64,000 bases of DNA, from the NCBI GenBank assembly GCA_964454015.1, contig CAYVQF010000026.1, positions 1-64,000 on the forward strand, read 5' to 3'. The position numbers and the translations under genes are program-made. The notes under the pieces are model-generated. The model did no database searches. It saw nothing but the letters and a program-made list of their open reading frames with translations, and was not told where the DNA came from. Every line of letters starts with the position of its first letter. The first letter of the stretch is position 1. This DNA is from CAYVQF01 sp964454015. Lineage in GTDB: Bacteria > Myxococcota_A > Bradymonadia > UBA4248. Positions 53,136 to 61,490 of this stretch are shown here, in pieces.

Positions 53136-53286
53136 ATGGCGACCCTGATTGCCTTTCTCCAGGTGGGTGCGGTGGGCACATGACCTGGGGGCGATGACCG
53201 TCTCCTCGGCCATGCTCGCCAATCCCAAGGGCATCCTCCTCGGTGCCGCCGCCCAGGCTGGCGTCCTCTTCGCCGCCTCCTTCTGA
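53136..53286 (+). pseudogene. Decayed beta subunit (OadB/MmdB-type sodium pump) remnant
   Basis: Just after the biotin carrier, an ATG at 53136 opens MATLIAFLQVGAVGT then stop, matching the typical N-terminus of OadB/MmdB. Shifted by one base, the next frame reads LGAMTVSSAMLANPKGILLG, AAAQAGVLFAASF then stop (53284), which is the conserved GAMTDFGPLLANPKTLLLGA, AAQFGIFxxLLGA block of the same proteins. The roughly 70 residues that should lie between are missing and the remaining 300 downstream are gone. So the beta subunit has been deleted and frameshifted. The order alpha-gamma-carrier-beta is that of sodium-pumping methylmalonyl-CoA decarboxylase operons. Confidence 0.7.
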
Positions 53287-53448
53287 AGCCTGCGCCGACT
53301 CGGCCTTTACCCGCCTGGGACGCGCCATTATAGTGGTCATCGTGCTGTGTAGGGTGACTTCTCTGCTTCCACCCTCGGGAGGACAGCGGGCCCGAGGCCA
53401 CCGGCGCGGCGTACTCAGGCGCCACTGACCTCAGCAGGAGCGACACAG

Positions 53449-54102
53449 ATGCATCTCCGAACCCCCCTCAGGTGCTTGCTCGGGCGCCGGACTGTACCCT
53501 GGGTGCTCGGCGTCTTGCTGCTGACGCCAGGGTGTGAGCTCCTGCCGCTGGAGGGCCAGAGCTTTGACACGAGCGACGCCCCCGAGACCTGGGTCGAGGC
53601 GGACGGGGGCGTTGATGGGAGCAACGGCGGCTTCGTCTTGAACGCCGAGGAGGCCGAGCTCTACCGCTTGATCAACGCCTACCGCGCCGAGCGCGGCCTG
53701 CCGGCCATCGCGCTGTCGCCCTCGCTGACGACGGTGGCGCGCGCCCACGTCCAGGACCACATCGCCAATGCTGCCACCCTCCTGGTGGGCGGCTGCAACC
53801 TCCACAGTTGGTCCAACAGCGGCGCTTGGCAGGGCTGCTGCTACACTGCGGACCACGCCCAGGCGGCGTGCATGTGGAACAAGCCCCGTGAGCTGACGGT
53901 GTACCCCGGCAACGGCTATGAGATTTCCGTCTCGGGTGCCTTCAGCGCCGCAGAGGCCCTCAGCTCGTGGCAGGGCTCACCGGGACACGACAACGTCATC
54001 ATCAACCAAGGCGGATGGACCGAGCCCTGGCGGGCGATCGGCGTGGGTATCGGGGGCGGTTACGCCCATGTGTGGTTTGGCAACGAGGCCGATCCGCAAT
54101 AG
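53449..54102 (+). CDS. CAP-domain (SCP/PR-1-like) lipoprotein, copy 1
   Basis: 217 residues. The signal ends LTPGC; a short acidic linker follows. The CAP domain spans about 64-213: ELYRLINAYRAERGLPAIAL, HVQDHIANAATLLVGGCNLH, SWSNSGAWQGCCY, WQGSPGHDNVIINQGGW and GGGYAHVWFGNEADPQ. His residues of the CAP cavity (HVQD, GHDN) are present. Three or four Cys (GGCN, GCCY, AACMW) suggest disulphides and an extracytoplasmic location. The role of bacterial CAP proteins is little known. The second copy begins 9 bp downstream. Confidence 0.85.
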   Translation: MHLRTPLRCLLGRRTVPWVLGVLLLTPGCELLPLEGQSFDTSDAPETWVEADGGVDGSNGGFVLNAEEAELYRLINAYRAERGLPAIALSPSLTTVARAHVQDHIANAATLLVGGCNLHSWSNSGAWQGCCYTADHAQAACMWNKPRELTVYPGNGYEISVSGAFSAAEALSSWQGSPGHDNVIINQGGWTEPWRAIGVGIGGGYAHVWFGNEADPQ

Positions 54103-54110
54103 GAGGCACC

Positions 54111-55047
54111 ATGCGAGGCGTGAAGGGGTGCGCTGGAGGAGAAGACCGTCGTGGCTGGTGGTGGGTGCTAGTGCTCCTCTTGGTCAGCGTGGGTGTCGCC
54201 TGTGGCGAGAATGAGGCGACCTTGCCGCCGCCCGACGGCAGCGATCAGAGCGCTGCCGATGGTACGGTTCCAGACGTACCGGTGGCCCTCGACCAGGATG
54301 AGACGGCTGCCGAGGTGAGTGACGATGCGACGGGCGACTTGCCGTCGGAGGCGGACCTCGCCCGGGACGCGCCGGTGGACCTGGTGCCCGATGGCGCTGA
54401 GGTCGGGCCTGCCGATGTGGCGCCGGATTTGGCGCCCGATGCGGTGACCGACCTCGGAGAGGACGCCCCTGCGGACGTGGCCCCAGACAGCCCGGCCGAT
54501 GGCGTGGCGGAGGTGAGCCAGGATGTGGCGCCAGAGGTGACGCAGGACGTCGCGCCCGAGGTGATTGAGGTGCCCTTCCCCCCCCACGGGTGAGGCGGCG
54601 GCGCTCTATGACCTCATCATGGCTTATCGCGCCGACAACGGGCTGCCGAGCATTCCACTGTCGCGTTCACTGACCATCGTCGCCCAGACCCATGTGGAGG
54701 ATCTCATTGCGTACCGCAGCGAGGTGCTCGTGGGGACCTGCAACCTACATAGTTGGTCGAACCACGGCCCGTGGCAGGGCTGCTGCTATACGCCGGACCA
54801 TGCGCAGGCGTCGTGTATGTGGAACAAGCCCCGTGAGCTGACGGTGTACACGGGGGACGGCTATGAGATTTCGGCCTCTGGCGTGTCCCAGGCGCAGAGC
54901 GCGCTCAATTTGTGGAAGAACTCTTCTGGGCACAACGCGGTGATCCTCAACCAAGGGTCGTGGTCCACGCCGTGGAAGGCCATCGGCATTGGCATGGGCG
55001 GTGGCTATGCCCACGTGTGGTTTGGTCGCAACGTCGACCCAGGGTGA
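54111..55047 (+). pseudogene. CAP-domain lipoprotein, copy 2, split by a frameshift at a C8 tract
   Basis: AGGAGG precedes ATG 54111. The first frame gives a lipoprotein signal (VSVGVAC), then a long Asp/Val/Ala/Pro linker (PDVAPDLAPDAVTDLGEDAP and similar), and stops at 54593 after EVPFPPHG. The stop follows a run of eight C at about 54578-54585. In the next frame the sequence continues without a break into PPTGEAAALYDLIMAYRADN and a full CAP domain (HSWSNHGPWQGCCY, GHNAVILNQGSW, GGGYAHVWFGRNVDPG) that is a close paralogue of copy 1. Removing one C would join both into one 311-residue lipoprotein. Either the tract varies between cells, or this is a sequence error or dead gene. Confidence 0.8.
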
Positions 55048-55066
55048 GGCTGTCGGGGAGCCGTCG

Positions 55067-55519
55067 TCAGGCGGTGACGCTGGCTCGCCGCCGGCGCAGG
55101 ACGAGCCAGAGCAAGAAGAGGGTGAGGGCCGCGGCGATGAGGGCGACGCCCGTCGTGATGGTGGCGAAGTAGTAGACCGTCTGAACCTGGACGAAGTGCT
55201 CGCCCGTGCGCTTGGGCAAGAGACGGAGCGAGGGGTCCTCTGCGGGTTGGATGATCTGCGCCGGGTCGACGAAGAGCAGGGCCAGAGGCTCGCCCTCGGG
55301 GCTGCCGTAGATGGCGACCACGCTGTCGTCCCATTCGTCTTCGCCAAAGGACCACTGGTTGAAGGCGATGAGGTTGTCATCCCAGAGGCGGACCTGCTGC
55401 ACCGTGACGGCCTGACGAGCGAGGAGCGCGGCGACGGGAAAGGCTGCGATGCCCGTCGCGAGGGCGAGGGCGAAGAGGATTTTGAGGGTCAGGGTGAGGG
55501 TTGAGCGGGATCCTTTCAT
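55067..55519 (-). CDS. Hypothetical inner-membrane protein with two transmembrane helices
   Basis: 150 residues: an N-terminal helix (KILFALALATGIAAFPVAAL), an extracytoplasmic middle (QVRLWDDNLIAFNQWSFGED and GSPEGEPLALLFVDPAQIIQ), and a C-terminal helix (TGVALIAAALTLFLLWLVL) followed by RRRR. No family recognised. It follows the YceI gene by 34 bp on the same strand, so co-expression is likely. It might assist YceI-type lipid or quinone handling, but that is conjecture. Confidence 0.7.
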   Translation of the reverse strand: MKGSRSTLTLTLKILFALALATGIAAFPVAALLARQAVTVQQVRLWDDNLIAFNQWSFGEDEWDDSVVAIYGSPEGEPLALLFVDPAQIIQPAEDPSLRLLPKRTGEHFVQVQTVYYFATITTGVALIAAALTLFLLWLVLRRRRASVTA

Positions 55520-55553
55520 GGGCCAGTCCTCCGGGTGGAAGTGCCGCCGTCAA

Positions 55554-56168
55554 TCAAGGCGCGGTGGTGCCCCAGATATCGACGGAGACTTTCCAGGTGC
55601 TGCTGACCTTCATCCCCAGGCCTTCGGGGATGATGAGCCCGAAATCGGCGAGGTTGACCTCGAAGTCGGACTTGACGTTGACCCACTTGCCGGCGCCGAG
55701 CTGGAAGCGCTCGGCTTGGGCGGCGTCGACGAAGCGCAAGCGCGCTTCCCCTTTGAGAGGCTTGGTGACGCCGCGGATGGTGATGCTCCCCTCGTAGTCC
55801 CAGATTTTGCCGCCGCTGCGGGCGGTGATCTTGCTGAGTTTGAGCTCGATCTTGGGATATTTGGCAGCGTTCAGCCATTTGTCGTCGCGCAGGTGCTCAT
55901 CGCGCAGGGGGATGCCCGTGTCGAGGTTGGCTACGTCGACGCTGAGGACGGTCTCGCCCTGGGCGGCCTTGTCGCCGAGGCGAAGCACGCCACTGATCTT
56001 GTTGGTGAAGCCGTGGATGGTTTCGAGATCGGCTTCGCCGACGAAGCTGATGTTGGTGCGGGCTTCGAAGGTGCCAAGAGTGTAGGTGCCTTCACTGGCC
56101 ATGAGCGGGGCGTGGGCGAGCAAAACGATTGTGGTTACAGCAGGAATGATGAAGGAGAGCTTTTTCAT
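55554..56168 (-). CDS. YceI family periplasmic lipocalin-like protein
   Basis: 204 residues with signal peptide (ending PLMA-SEG). The YceI domain is complete: ARTNISFVGEADLETIHGFT (F-x-H/T-near-HGF), NKISGVLRLG, VANLDTGIPLRDEHLRDDKWL (the RDxHLR block), YPKIELKLSKIT, GSITIRGVTKPLKGEARLRF (G-x-LTI-x-G-x-T block) and VNVKSDFEVNLADFGLIIPE. Known family members bind isoprenoid lipids in the periplasm. It is first gene of a pair. Confidence 0.9.
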   Translation of the reverse strand: MKKLSFIIPAVTTIVLLAHAPLMASEGTYTLGTFEARTNISFVGEADLETIHGFTNKISGVLRLGDKAAQGETVLSVDVANLDTGIPLRDEHLRDDKWLNAAKYPKIELKLSKITARSGGKIWDYEGSITIRGVTKPLKGEARLRFVDAAQAERFQLGAGKWVNVKSDFEVNLADFGLIIPEGLGMKVSSTWKVSVDIWGTTAP

Positions 56169-56802
56169 GGGTAGAGCCTCTACGCGCTTGGTTCAGGAAC
56201 CAAGGGAGTTTTTTGAAAGTGCTGGCCACGTGGTGTGGCGCAGCTAAGACAAGATGGAGTACGTCGCTTTCCGGGAAAGCGTTTGCTGGGCCAGAGAAAG
56301 GCCCCGCGAGCCAAGGCGTGCCGCCAAGGTGTCTGTTGCGGGAACGAAGGGCGAAACTTTGCCTGCCAGGGTCATTCGCGGCATGGCTAGCCCAGTCGGG
56401 CCAGGGGCAAGAAGTCAGTGGCGACCCGGGGCGGGGGAGCGACGGTTTTGGCGATGAGAGCTGAAAAAGCCCCCCCTTCGCTGGCGCTGGGAGAAAAAAA
56501 AGACGCAGAGATGAGGGGGCGTCTTCTGCTGTTGCGAGCGAAAATGTTGTGGATATTTAAACTGTTGCGAAGAAAATCCAGCGTGTTTCAAGAAATCACG
56601 TGTCGCCTTGGAATCTTTTCCAATCCGAACAGGGTTGATTTTTTCTCTGCAACTAGGGTATGGACATTTTTCATCGACGTCGGGTCGATTCGAGGGCCGA
56701 AACGCGGTGTAGCCGTTCGGTGTCTTTTTTGTCCCTAAAGTCGTGCCGAAATTTGCACGCAAACGACGGTACCTACGTACCACCCACGCAAGGAGCCTGT
56801 AA
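56169..56802. other. Gene-free region with AT-rich segment upstream of the small lipoprotein
   Basis: 634 bp without a supported gene. The part from about 56500 to 56760 is clearly AT-richer than the surroundings (ATGTTGTGGATATTTAAACT, GATTTTTTCTCTGC). A possible promoter is TTGATT (56635-56640), 18 bp, TATGGA (56659-56664), giving a leader of about 130 bases before the lipoprotein. It may also hold a small RNA, which I cannot show. Confidence 0.45.
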
Positions 56803-57162
56803 ATGAGCCGTAATTTCAAGATTTTGTTCGCCCTTCTCGCCGCCTTCCTTTTGATTGGTCTCAGCGGCTGCAAGAGCGACGAAGAGAAGCTCGTGTCCTA
56901 CATGGAAGAGATGGCCAGCATCGTCGACAAGAACAAAGACGACTGTGACAAGATGGGCGACGAGCTCGACAAGTGGGCCAAGTCCAACAGCAAAGAGATG
57001 AAAGAGCTCGAGAAGAAGCTGAAAGACAAACCCGAAGCCGACCAGAAAGCCGCCGAAGAGAAATACGGCAAGCGCATCGAAGCCGCCATGGAAAAAATGA
57101 TGCCCGGCATCATGAAGTGCATGGACAACGAGAAAGTCGGCAAAGCCATGGAAAACATGTAA
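56803..57162 (+). CDS. Small charged lipoprotein
   Basis: 119 residues. Signal peptide ends LSGCKSDEEK (lipobox LSGC). The mature part is almost entirely helical and Lys/Glu/Asp/Met-rich (KKDKPEADQKAAEEKYGKRI-type), with two Cys (DDCDKMG, IMKCMDN) that could form a disulphide. Codons are restricted (AAG/GAG/GAC/GCC), suggesting high expression. No family recognised; size and charge recall Lpp-like or TAT/TIGR-type envelope spacers. A clean terminator follows at 57215. The gene stands alone. Confidence 0.85.
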   Translation: MSRNFKILFALLAAFLLIGLSGCKSDEEKLVSYMEEMASIVDKNKDDCDKMGDELDKWAKSNSKEMKELEKKLKDKPEADQKAAEEKYGKRIEAAMEKMMPGIMKCMDNEKVGKAMENM

Positions 57163-57214
57163 GCCGAAAGCTGCGCTCCTCGACCATGGGTCGAGGGCCG
57201 CGCTGGTGCTGATG

Positions 57215-57243
57215 GCGTCACCTCAGGGTGGCGCTTTTTTTTT
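57215..57243 (+). terminator. Rho-independent terminator of the small lipoprotein gene
   Basis: GCGTCACC (57215-57222), loop TCAG-type, GGTGGCGC (57227-57234), then nine T (57235-57243). One G-T pair in an 8-bp stem. The clearest intrinsic terminator in the window. Confidence 0.9.
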
Positions 57244-57345
57244 GTGCCTTTGACACCTGCGCCGCGCGTGGCCTCGGGGGGCGCGCGGCCCCACGCGGCT
57301 TTGCGTGGCCATGGCCGCCTTGGGGGAGGAGACGAAGGGCCCGGG

Positions 57346-59493
57346 CTAATAGCGCCCGCTCACGCTGAGGACGGCGTTGGTGCCGGGGCCGTAGAGGCCG
57401 CTGCCGTGGGTCTTGAAGCGGGCGTTCAATAGGTTTTCGACCTGGAGAGCCACCTGGAGGTAGGGCAACGGTGCGACGGAGGCCTGCAAGTTCCACACGG
57501 CCCAGCCCGGCGTGCCACCCAGGGGAATGCGCGGATCGCGCAGGTCGTCCGGCGAGAGGCGCCGTTGTGGGCCTGCGAAGTGGAGGGAGGTCTCGCAGCG
57601 GGCGCGCCATGGCCACTGGGCTGGCGTGCGATAGCCCAGGCTCACCGCCCCAAAGATTGGGGGGATTCGGGTCAGGGGGGTGCGCGTGCCATCGCTCTCG
57701 CTCTCGCCCCAAGTGTAGGTCAGGGAGCCGCTCAGGTGCAGGCCTAGGCCCACTTCGAGCAGCGCCTGTCCTTCAGCGCCCCAGACTTGGGCGGCGTCGG
57801 CGTTGGTGTTGCGCTCGACGGGTTTCCCCGCGACTTCTTCCAGGCCCTGCCAGGTGGCGGGTTCGCGGCGGATGAAGTCTTGGAGCAGGGTGACATAGCC
57901 CGAGGCTTCCAGGGCCAGGGGGCCGAGGCGGAGGCGGCTGAGCAGCTCGAAGGTATCGGAGCGCTCGGGGCCCAGCTCGGGGTTGGGGATGTGGAAGATC
58001 TTGCCGTCGTCGCCCAAGCCGACGGCTTCGTTGAGGTTGGGGGCGCGAAAGCCCTGGGAGAAGGAGAGGGCGGTGTTGAAGCGGTCAGCGTAGGCATAGT
58101 CGAGGGAGGCCATGCCCACCCAGCCGAGGTGGTCCCAGGTGTTGGCCCGCAGCGCGCCGTTGGCTGGGGCGCCGCCGCCGATGTGCTGCAAGCGCAGCCC
58201 GCCCTGGACTTCGAGGTGGTGGATCGAGGCAGGGTCGAGCAGCGCGACGGTGGCGTTTACATGCGCGCCGGTGCTGGCGAAGGTCGAGCCGTCGGGGTAG
58301 GGCGTCTCAACAAGCGCGCGCCAGGGCGGACTCTCCTGGCGCTGCCAGCGCTGGGCGCCTACCCAGTCGTGGTAGAAGTCCACGCCACCGTGCAGGCGCA
58401 GCGGCGTCCACGGCTGGCTGTGCCCCGCGAGCACCAGCCCGAGGCTGTGTACGCCCACCTCGTCGCGGGTCGCGCTGACCAGGTTTTGGTGGCTGGCGTC
58501 GCGCCGTTGGGAGCGCTTCTCTTCCCAGAAATACTGGTGTGACACCGTGAGGGAGACTTCGCTGTCACTGGGCAGAGGGCCGCCTAGGCGCACCCAGCTC
58601 AGGTGGCTCTGGTTGTCGTAGAAATGGAGGGTGTGGCGGCTGGCGAGCTGGTCGGCGCGGCCGGCGTCGTCCATGCGGGTGAAGAGGGTGGTGGCCTCAG
58701 CGCGCCACTGGTCCAGGGGGCCGCCAGCGATGGCGTAGCCCAGGCGTGCTGCGGCCGAGAGGCTCTGGTAGCTCGAGTAGGGCTGGAGGCCAACGCCGCG
58801 CCCGCCGTCGAGGTCGGCGAAGCTGCGCAAAGTGGCCCCAGCCCGCGCCGCGAAAGCGTCGGCTTCGTAGCCGAGCTTGACGTGGCCGCTGCGCTCCAGG
58901 TCGGCCGAGGCGCTGCGCAGCAGCGCTTCGGCGCTGAACTCCTGCCCAGCTTGGCTGTGCTCACGCAGGGCTGCCGGCGTGATGGCGATGACCCCGCCCA
59001 TGGCGTCCGAGCCGTAGCGCACCGAACCCGGCCCGCGCAAGACCTCGATGCGCTCGATGAAGAAAGGATCGACGAGGTTGAGATACTGATTGGGCCCGGT
59101 GCGGTGGACGGCGTTGTTGAAGCGCACGCCGTCGATGAGGATGAGATTCTGCGGTCCCAAGAGGCCGCGGATGATGGGTGTGCCGGCGCCGTGGTTGGTC
59201 TTCTGCACGAAGATCCCTGGGGCGTGACTCAAAGCTTCTGGGGTGGTCCGCGGCGCACGCAGGGCCAGCGTCTCGGCGTCGATGACGGTGACCGCCCGGG
59301 CGCTGGTGAAGGCCTGGCTTTCATGGCCGTCGGCGACGACCACGACGGGCGGCAAGACCATGGTTTGTGGCGCGGGGGGCGGGTCAAGCTCAGCCGCGTC
59401 TGGCGCATCGCTTTGCCCGCGCGCAGGCGGCACGGCGAGGATCAGGGCAAAGAGCAAAAAGAGGGGCTGAATGGCGATATGACGGGGCGACAT
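57346..59493 (-). CDS. TonB-dependent outer-membrane receptor
   Basis: 715 residues; start at 59493 gives a normal signal peptide (LFLLFALILAVPPARGQ). A plug domain follows: VVVVADGHESQAFTSARAVT, PGIFVQKTNHGAGTPIIRGL, NLILIDGVRFNNAVHRTGPN, IEVLRGPGSVRYGSDAMGGV. The barrel closes with KTHGSGLYGPGTNAVLSVSG then RY, ending in a hydrophobic/aromatic residue. The sequence type is like heme/hydroxamate or catecholate-siderophore receptors, but the ligand cannot be decided. I found no cobalamin riboswitch and no clear Fur box upstream. It is divergent from the outer-membrane protein at 59757. Confidence 0.9.
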   Translation of the reverse strand: MSPRHIAIQPLFLLFALILAVPPARGQSDAPDAAELDPPPAPQTMVLPPVVVVADGHESQAFTSARAVTVIDAETLALRAPRTTPEALSHAPGIFVQKTNHGAGTPIIRGLLGPQNLILIDGVRFNNAVHRTGPNQYLNLVDPFFIERIEVLRGPGSVRYGSDAMGGVIAITPAALREHSQAGQEFSAEALLRSASADLERSGHVKLGYEADAFAARAGATLRSFADLDGGRGVGLQPYSSYQSLSAAARLGYAIAGGPLDQWRAEATTLFTRMDDAGRADQLASRHTLHFYDNQSHLSWVRLGGPLPSDSEVSLTVSHQYFWEEKRSQRRDASHQNLVSATRDEVGVHSLGLVLAGHSQPWTPLRLHGGVDFYHDWVGAQRWQRQESPPWRALVETPYPDGSTFASTGAHVNATVALLDPASIHHLEVQGGLRLQHIGGGAPANGALRANTWDHLGWVGMASLDYAYADRFNTALSFSQGFRAPNLNEAVGLGDDGKIFHIPNPELGPERSDTFELLSRLRLGPLALEASGYVTLLQDFIRREPATWQGLEEVAGKPVERNTNADAAQVWGAEGQALLEVGLGLHLSGSLTYTWGESESDGTRTPLTRIPPIFGAVSLGYRTPAQWPWRARCETSLHFAGPQRRLSPDDLRDPRIPLGGTPGWAVWNLQASVAPLPYLQVALQVENLLNARFKTHGSGLYGPGTNAVLSVSGRY

Positions 59494-59756
59494 GTGGGAT
59501 TTCACCCAGTAGATGTGCCACAAGGGGCATGGATGACGGGTGGCAAACGCTGCTTGACTTTAATGGAGCGAAGCCGGCGCGTCGAGTAGACGGTGCTAGG
59601 GCGCGGTTCCAACTCAGCGCCTGAATCAGGCATGGCGCCTCCAGCGGCGGAGTTCTTCTCCAATGGGCTTGGCTGTGGCATGCTGGCTGCTCGTGGCTCA
59701 GAACGACTGGGTTGCTTGGCCTGTTTCGTCATTGCTCTCTGATCAAAGGTGTGAAC

Positions 59757-60428
59757 ATGCAAAAGACGTGGTTGGTGGTGTTGTTGATGCTCCTGTTGCC
59801 TGGTGCGGCCATGGCCCAGTCTTCGGTGCGATCCGGTACTTGGGGCTACGAGGCCATCGACGCGGGGGTCTTTGAGATCTCCGTCGACAACATGCTGCTC
59901 CTCGGCTACTCCAAGCAGAACCTCGATGAGGATGGCGACGCTTGGGCTTCGGAGCTTCGCGTGGCCTACATCGGCGGTGTGACGCCGCGCTACTTCGTGG
60001 CCAAGAATGTCAGCGTCGCCCTCAACCTCAACCTCTTCTTGGGGCAGGACGCGCAAACCACCAAGGTGGGCGATAGCGAAGAGACGCAGACCTCGACAGA
60101 CGTGGGTTTTTTGGGAACCGTGATGGCCCACTATTATCTCCGCTTGGGCAACTCCATGTTTCTGAAGCCTGGTCTTGGCGGCGGCGCTTTCTTTGGCACC
60201 CGCAGCGTCCCCGGAATGGAAGAGGGGACCAAGATCGAGCACAAGCTCTCGGGCGGGATCGGCCGGCTCGACATTGGCCTGGTCTACTACGCGAGTAAGA
60301 ATTTCAACATGAAAGCCGGCATCGACACCCTGATGTGGTTCGGCTCGGTCACGAACCCCGCCGACGAGAGCCGCGGCTACTTCTCGATCGATGCCGGCTT
60401 CAACGTCGGTCTGGCTTACTCCTTCTAG
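59757..60428 (+). CDS. Outer-membrane beta-barrel protein
   Basis: 223 residues with a signal peptide ending GAAMAQ. The mature chain has alternating strand character, e.g. FEISVDNMLLLGYSKQ, ELRVAYIGGVTPRYFVAKNV, VALNLNLFLG, GTVMAHYYLRLGNSMFLKPG, DIGLVYYASKNFNMKAGIDT and a final strand GYFSIDAGFNVGLAYSF ending in Phe, the usual barrel signal. About eight to ten strands, like OmpW/OmpA-type barrels. Ribosome site AAAGGTG is 6 nt before ATG. Function unknown; might be a porin-like or surface protein. Confidence 0.85.
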   Translation: MQKTWLVVLLMLLLPGAAMAQSSVRSGTWGYEAIDAGVFEISVDNMLLLGYSKQNLDEDGDAWASELRVAYIGGVTPRYFVAKNVSVALNLNLFLGQDAQTTKVGDSEETQTSTDVGFLGTVMAHYYLRLGNSMFLKPGLGGGAFFGTRSVPGMEEGTKIEHKLSGGIGRLDIGLVYYASKNFNMKAGIDTLMWFGSVTNPADESRGYFSIDAGFNVGLAYSF

Positions 60429-60571
60429 GTGAGGAGGGGCGCCGCAAAAATTTCTTCACCTCCCAACGAAGAAAAGTCCGCCTCAGGGGTATGAGTGGGT
60501 GACTCACCGGCGCCGGTGTGCTTTCGTTCATTCACCTCGAGCCCGCGCGGCTCACCCCGTTGGAGGTCGTC

Positions 60572-61423
60572 ATGCGTCGTTTCGCCTTTCTCGCTCTCTT
60601 TTTGCTGCCTGTCGCTGCTTGGTCTTGCAAGGAGGCGCCGCCAGCGCCGCCGCAGGTGATCCACGTCCAGCCGGCGAGCCACGAGGCAGGGCCGGCGCCA
60701 GCCCCGTCCCCGGCCCTACCGCATGGTCCCGGCGCCCTGCCGGTGCCCGAGCTGCGGCCGCTCTTGCAGAGCTACGACCTGCCCAAGGGCCACGAGAAGC
60801 GCGCCTTTGGCATGTTGCGCAGCGTCCTGGCCAGCGGCGATGACGCCATCGGTCGCATCTCCATGGGGCCTGGTGGCAAGGCGGTGATTTTGGCGCCGGC
60901 CTCCATCCACGCCGGCATCGCCCAGGTCATCCAAGAACTCGCGGCGGTGCCTACGGAGCAAGCGGTCTTGGCCATCCGCCTGGACTTCTGGTTGGTGCTG
61001 GGGCGGCAGAGCGAGGCCTCCATGATCGAGATCCCCGAGCTGGCCCCGGTCTTGACCTCCTTGGTCGAGGCGCAAGGCCCCATGCGCTTCACTCTCTTGG
61101 AGAAAGTCTCCCTCCTCTCGGGGGACGGCGAGCGCGCCAGCGGCAACGGGCGGGTGCTGTGGGTGGAGCAGAACACGTCCCTGGTCGAGAACGGCGCCGT
61201 CATGGTCGAACTCAACCTCCACGCCAACCGTCAGGTCGAAGGGCGCGCGAGCCAGGTGCAGAAGCTCAATACTCGCCTGGTCTTGGCCCCCGAGCGCACC
61301 GTGATTTTGGGCCAGGTCGGCGTCGAGGACGTCATGCACTTGCGCGGCGGCAGCGAGCTACAGGTCGGCGCCGCCGAAGGGACCCTCTTCTACGTGGTGC
61401 GTGCGACCCTCATCAGAGAGTGA
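60572..61423 (+). CDS. Lipoprotein with secretin-like features
   Basis: 283 residues from ATG 60572 (TTGGAGG upstream). Lipobox AAWSC, a Pro/Ala linker, then a soluble region. The order of blocks resembles the N-domain and beta-domain of secretins: GKAVILAPASIHAGIAQVIQ (KH-like), LAIRLDFWLVLGRQSEASM, FTLLEKVSLLSGDGERASG, VEQNTSLVENGAVMVELNLH and LNTRLVLAPERTVILGQVGV. It lacks the pore-forming length. It sits directly upstream of the ECF sigma gene and may be a cell-surface or assembly factor under its control (inference). Confidence 0.6.
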   Translation: MRRFAFLALFLLPVAAWSCKEAPPAPPQVIHVQPASHEAGPAPAPSPALPHGPGALPVPELRPLLQSYDLPKGHEKRAFGMLRSVLASGDDAIGRISMGPGGKAVILAPASIHAGIAQVIQELAAVPTEQAVLAIRLDFWLVLGRQSEASMIEIPELAPVLTSLVEAQGPMRFTLLEKVSLLSGDGERASGNGRVLWVEQNTSLVENGAVMVELNLHANRQVEGRASQVQKLNTRLVLAPERTVILGQVGVEDVMHLRGGSELQVGAAEGTLFYVVRATLIRE

Positions 61424-61490
61424 GGGCTACCCTCGGGCTGGTAACGGTGGCGGGCGCAGCACTCTCATTGGGCGAAACTGAGGCGATGAC

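Noticed and set aside
56415..56873. 152-codon minus-strand frame in the AT-rich region
   Set aside because: Overlaps the start of the small lipoprotein, lacks a ribosome site, and reads as Arg/Gln/Lys/Pro low complexity.
59494..59756. Cobalamin riboswitch or Fur box upstream of the TonB-dependent receptor
   Set aside because: Searched by eye on both strands; no B12-box-like or Fur 19-mer palindrome found.
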